From assembly GCA_017654935.2 (NCBI GenBank), contig CM065690.1, forward strand, positions 27,704,030 to 27,768,029: a stretch of 64,000 nt of DNA. Direction: 5' to 3'. The DNA comes from Phymorhynchus buccinoides. Lineage: Eukaryota; Mollusca; Gastropoda; Neogastropoda; Raphitomidae. This document shows, piece after piece, positions 63,272-64,000 of this stretch (position 1 is its first letter; the number at the start of each line of letters is the position of its first letter). The notes under the pieces are model-generated. The model saw nothing but the letters and a program-made list of their open reading frames with translations. It ran no database searches and was not told the DNA's origin. A program made the position numbers and the translations under genes.

Positions 63272-64000
63272 GGTAACCAGTTGTGGAAAGGGGGGGAGGG
63301 GAATGGGGAGAGAGAGGAGGGGAGCGGTGGCTGATGGCTAACGTTTAGAAAACAGCTGATACTTTCAAAACAGGGGACAGATTTGAATGACCAAGGTTTA
63401 GATTATAGCTTAAGTTATACTTTTTTAGTTATAGATCTATGCAAAAAATAAAGACAGATTTGTATAAAAGTCTTAAGTTTCAGAATGCATGTCAGCTGAT
63501 TAAGCTAGGTGTCAGTAACTAGCTGTCGAGGGAAGTCTATTATCAGCTAATGCTAAGGATATTTTACAGGAATAGACTGAATGTCTGTTATTGCTTTATA
63601 GCATCTTGTTCATATTGTTTCATGCCTTGAAATTCTTTACACTTCTTTTTTTATGAGTTTAGGTTTTATGCTGAGGTTCAGACTTTACTGATTAGAATTT
63701 GAAGCACAAATGAGTTTTGCGTTCCAAAATCAGCATATCTGGAGATAAAATAATATTAAACTGTGTATAGATTGAATTAAATTAAAAACACTGAAAACAA
63801 CAACAGAGGTTTTGTGTGAGCATGAATATTCGTATTGTGTGTGGTGTTTGCTGAACTAAAGGACTATACATTGTTTTGTGTTCAACACCAAAAATTTCGT
63901 CCACCAAGGAATTTAAAAAGAGAGACCCATATGAGGGGAAACTGAGCATTTTTGATTGGGAATGCAAAATAATTTAAAAAAACATAATATCCAATCACGC
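63272..64000. other. AT-rich sequence to window end
   Basis: Nothing recognised. Confidence 0.5.

Overview
This is a 64 kb window of a eukaryotic, metazoan nuclear genome, most likely from a mollusc (probably a marine gastropod). The evidence is a multi-exon gene with GT-AG introns, telomere-type TTAGGG repeats, very long GT microsatellites, and a dense mix of Tc1/mariner, hAT-like, TTAA-target (piggyBac-like), Mutator-like, DIRS-like, Gypsy, LINE and SINE-like sequences. No prokaryotic operons, CRISPR arrays, rRNA or confident tRNA genes are visible. One 500-base N gap lies at 41529-42028.

The main gene is on the + strand from 3078 to 20886. Thirteen exons join without a break in phase (2158 nt, 718 codons plus stop) and match WDCP, the WD repeat and coiled-coil-containing protein. 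The N-terminal exon(s) lie upstream of the window or are unrecognised. Its introns hold foldback elements, SINE-like copies and tandem arrays. Two introns end in arrays (89 bp x 4; 66 bp x 17) whose unit contains the 3' splice acceptor plus the first bases of the next exon, so the acceptor is present 4 and about 16 times. A third intron ends in a tetranucleotide array that abuts the acceptor, and a 98-bp array follows the stop codon.

From 21 to 41.5 kb the window is a transposon graveyard: a TTAA-flanked element with a nested 8-bp-TSD MITE, a Mutator-like element with a broken transposase, a Gypsy fragment, LINE 3' ends (one with coding sequence), a broken hAT-like transposase, a full-length Tc1-like element whose first catalytic Asp is Asn, a 457-bp tandem duplication, and a DIRS-like relic invaded by a second LINE.

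From 42 to about 55 kb (and 59.3-59.8 kb) the sequence looks like poorly corrected long reads: homopolymer blocks, indel-rich repeat copies and near-random low-complexity tracts. Annotation there is deliberately sparse. From 55.7 to 60.3 kb there are exon-like segments of a second, unrecognised + strand gene, with another candidate exon at 63163-63271.

The most notable observations are the multiplied splice acceptors in WDCP, a foldback transposon carrying telomeric repeats inside its inverted arms, and a SINE-like family with a shared 5' body and two alternative 3' halves.
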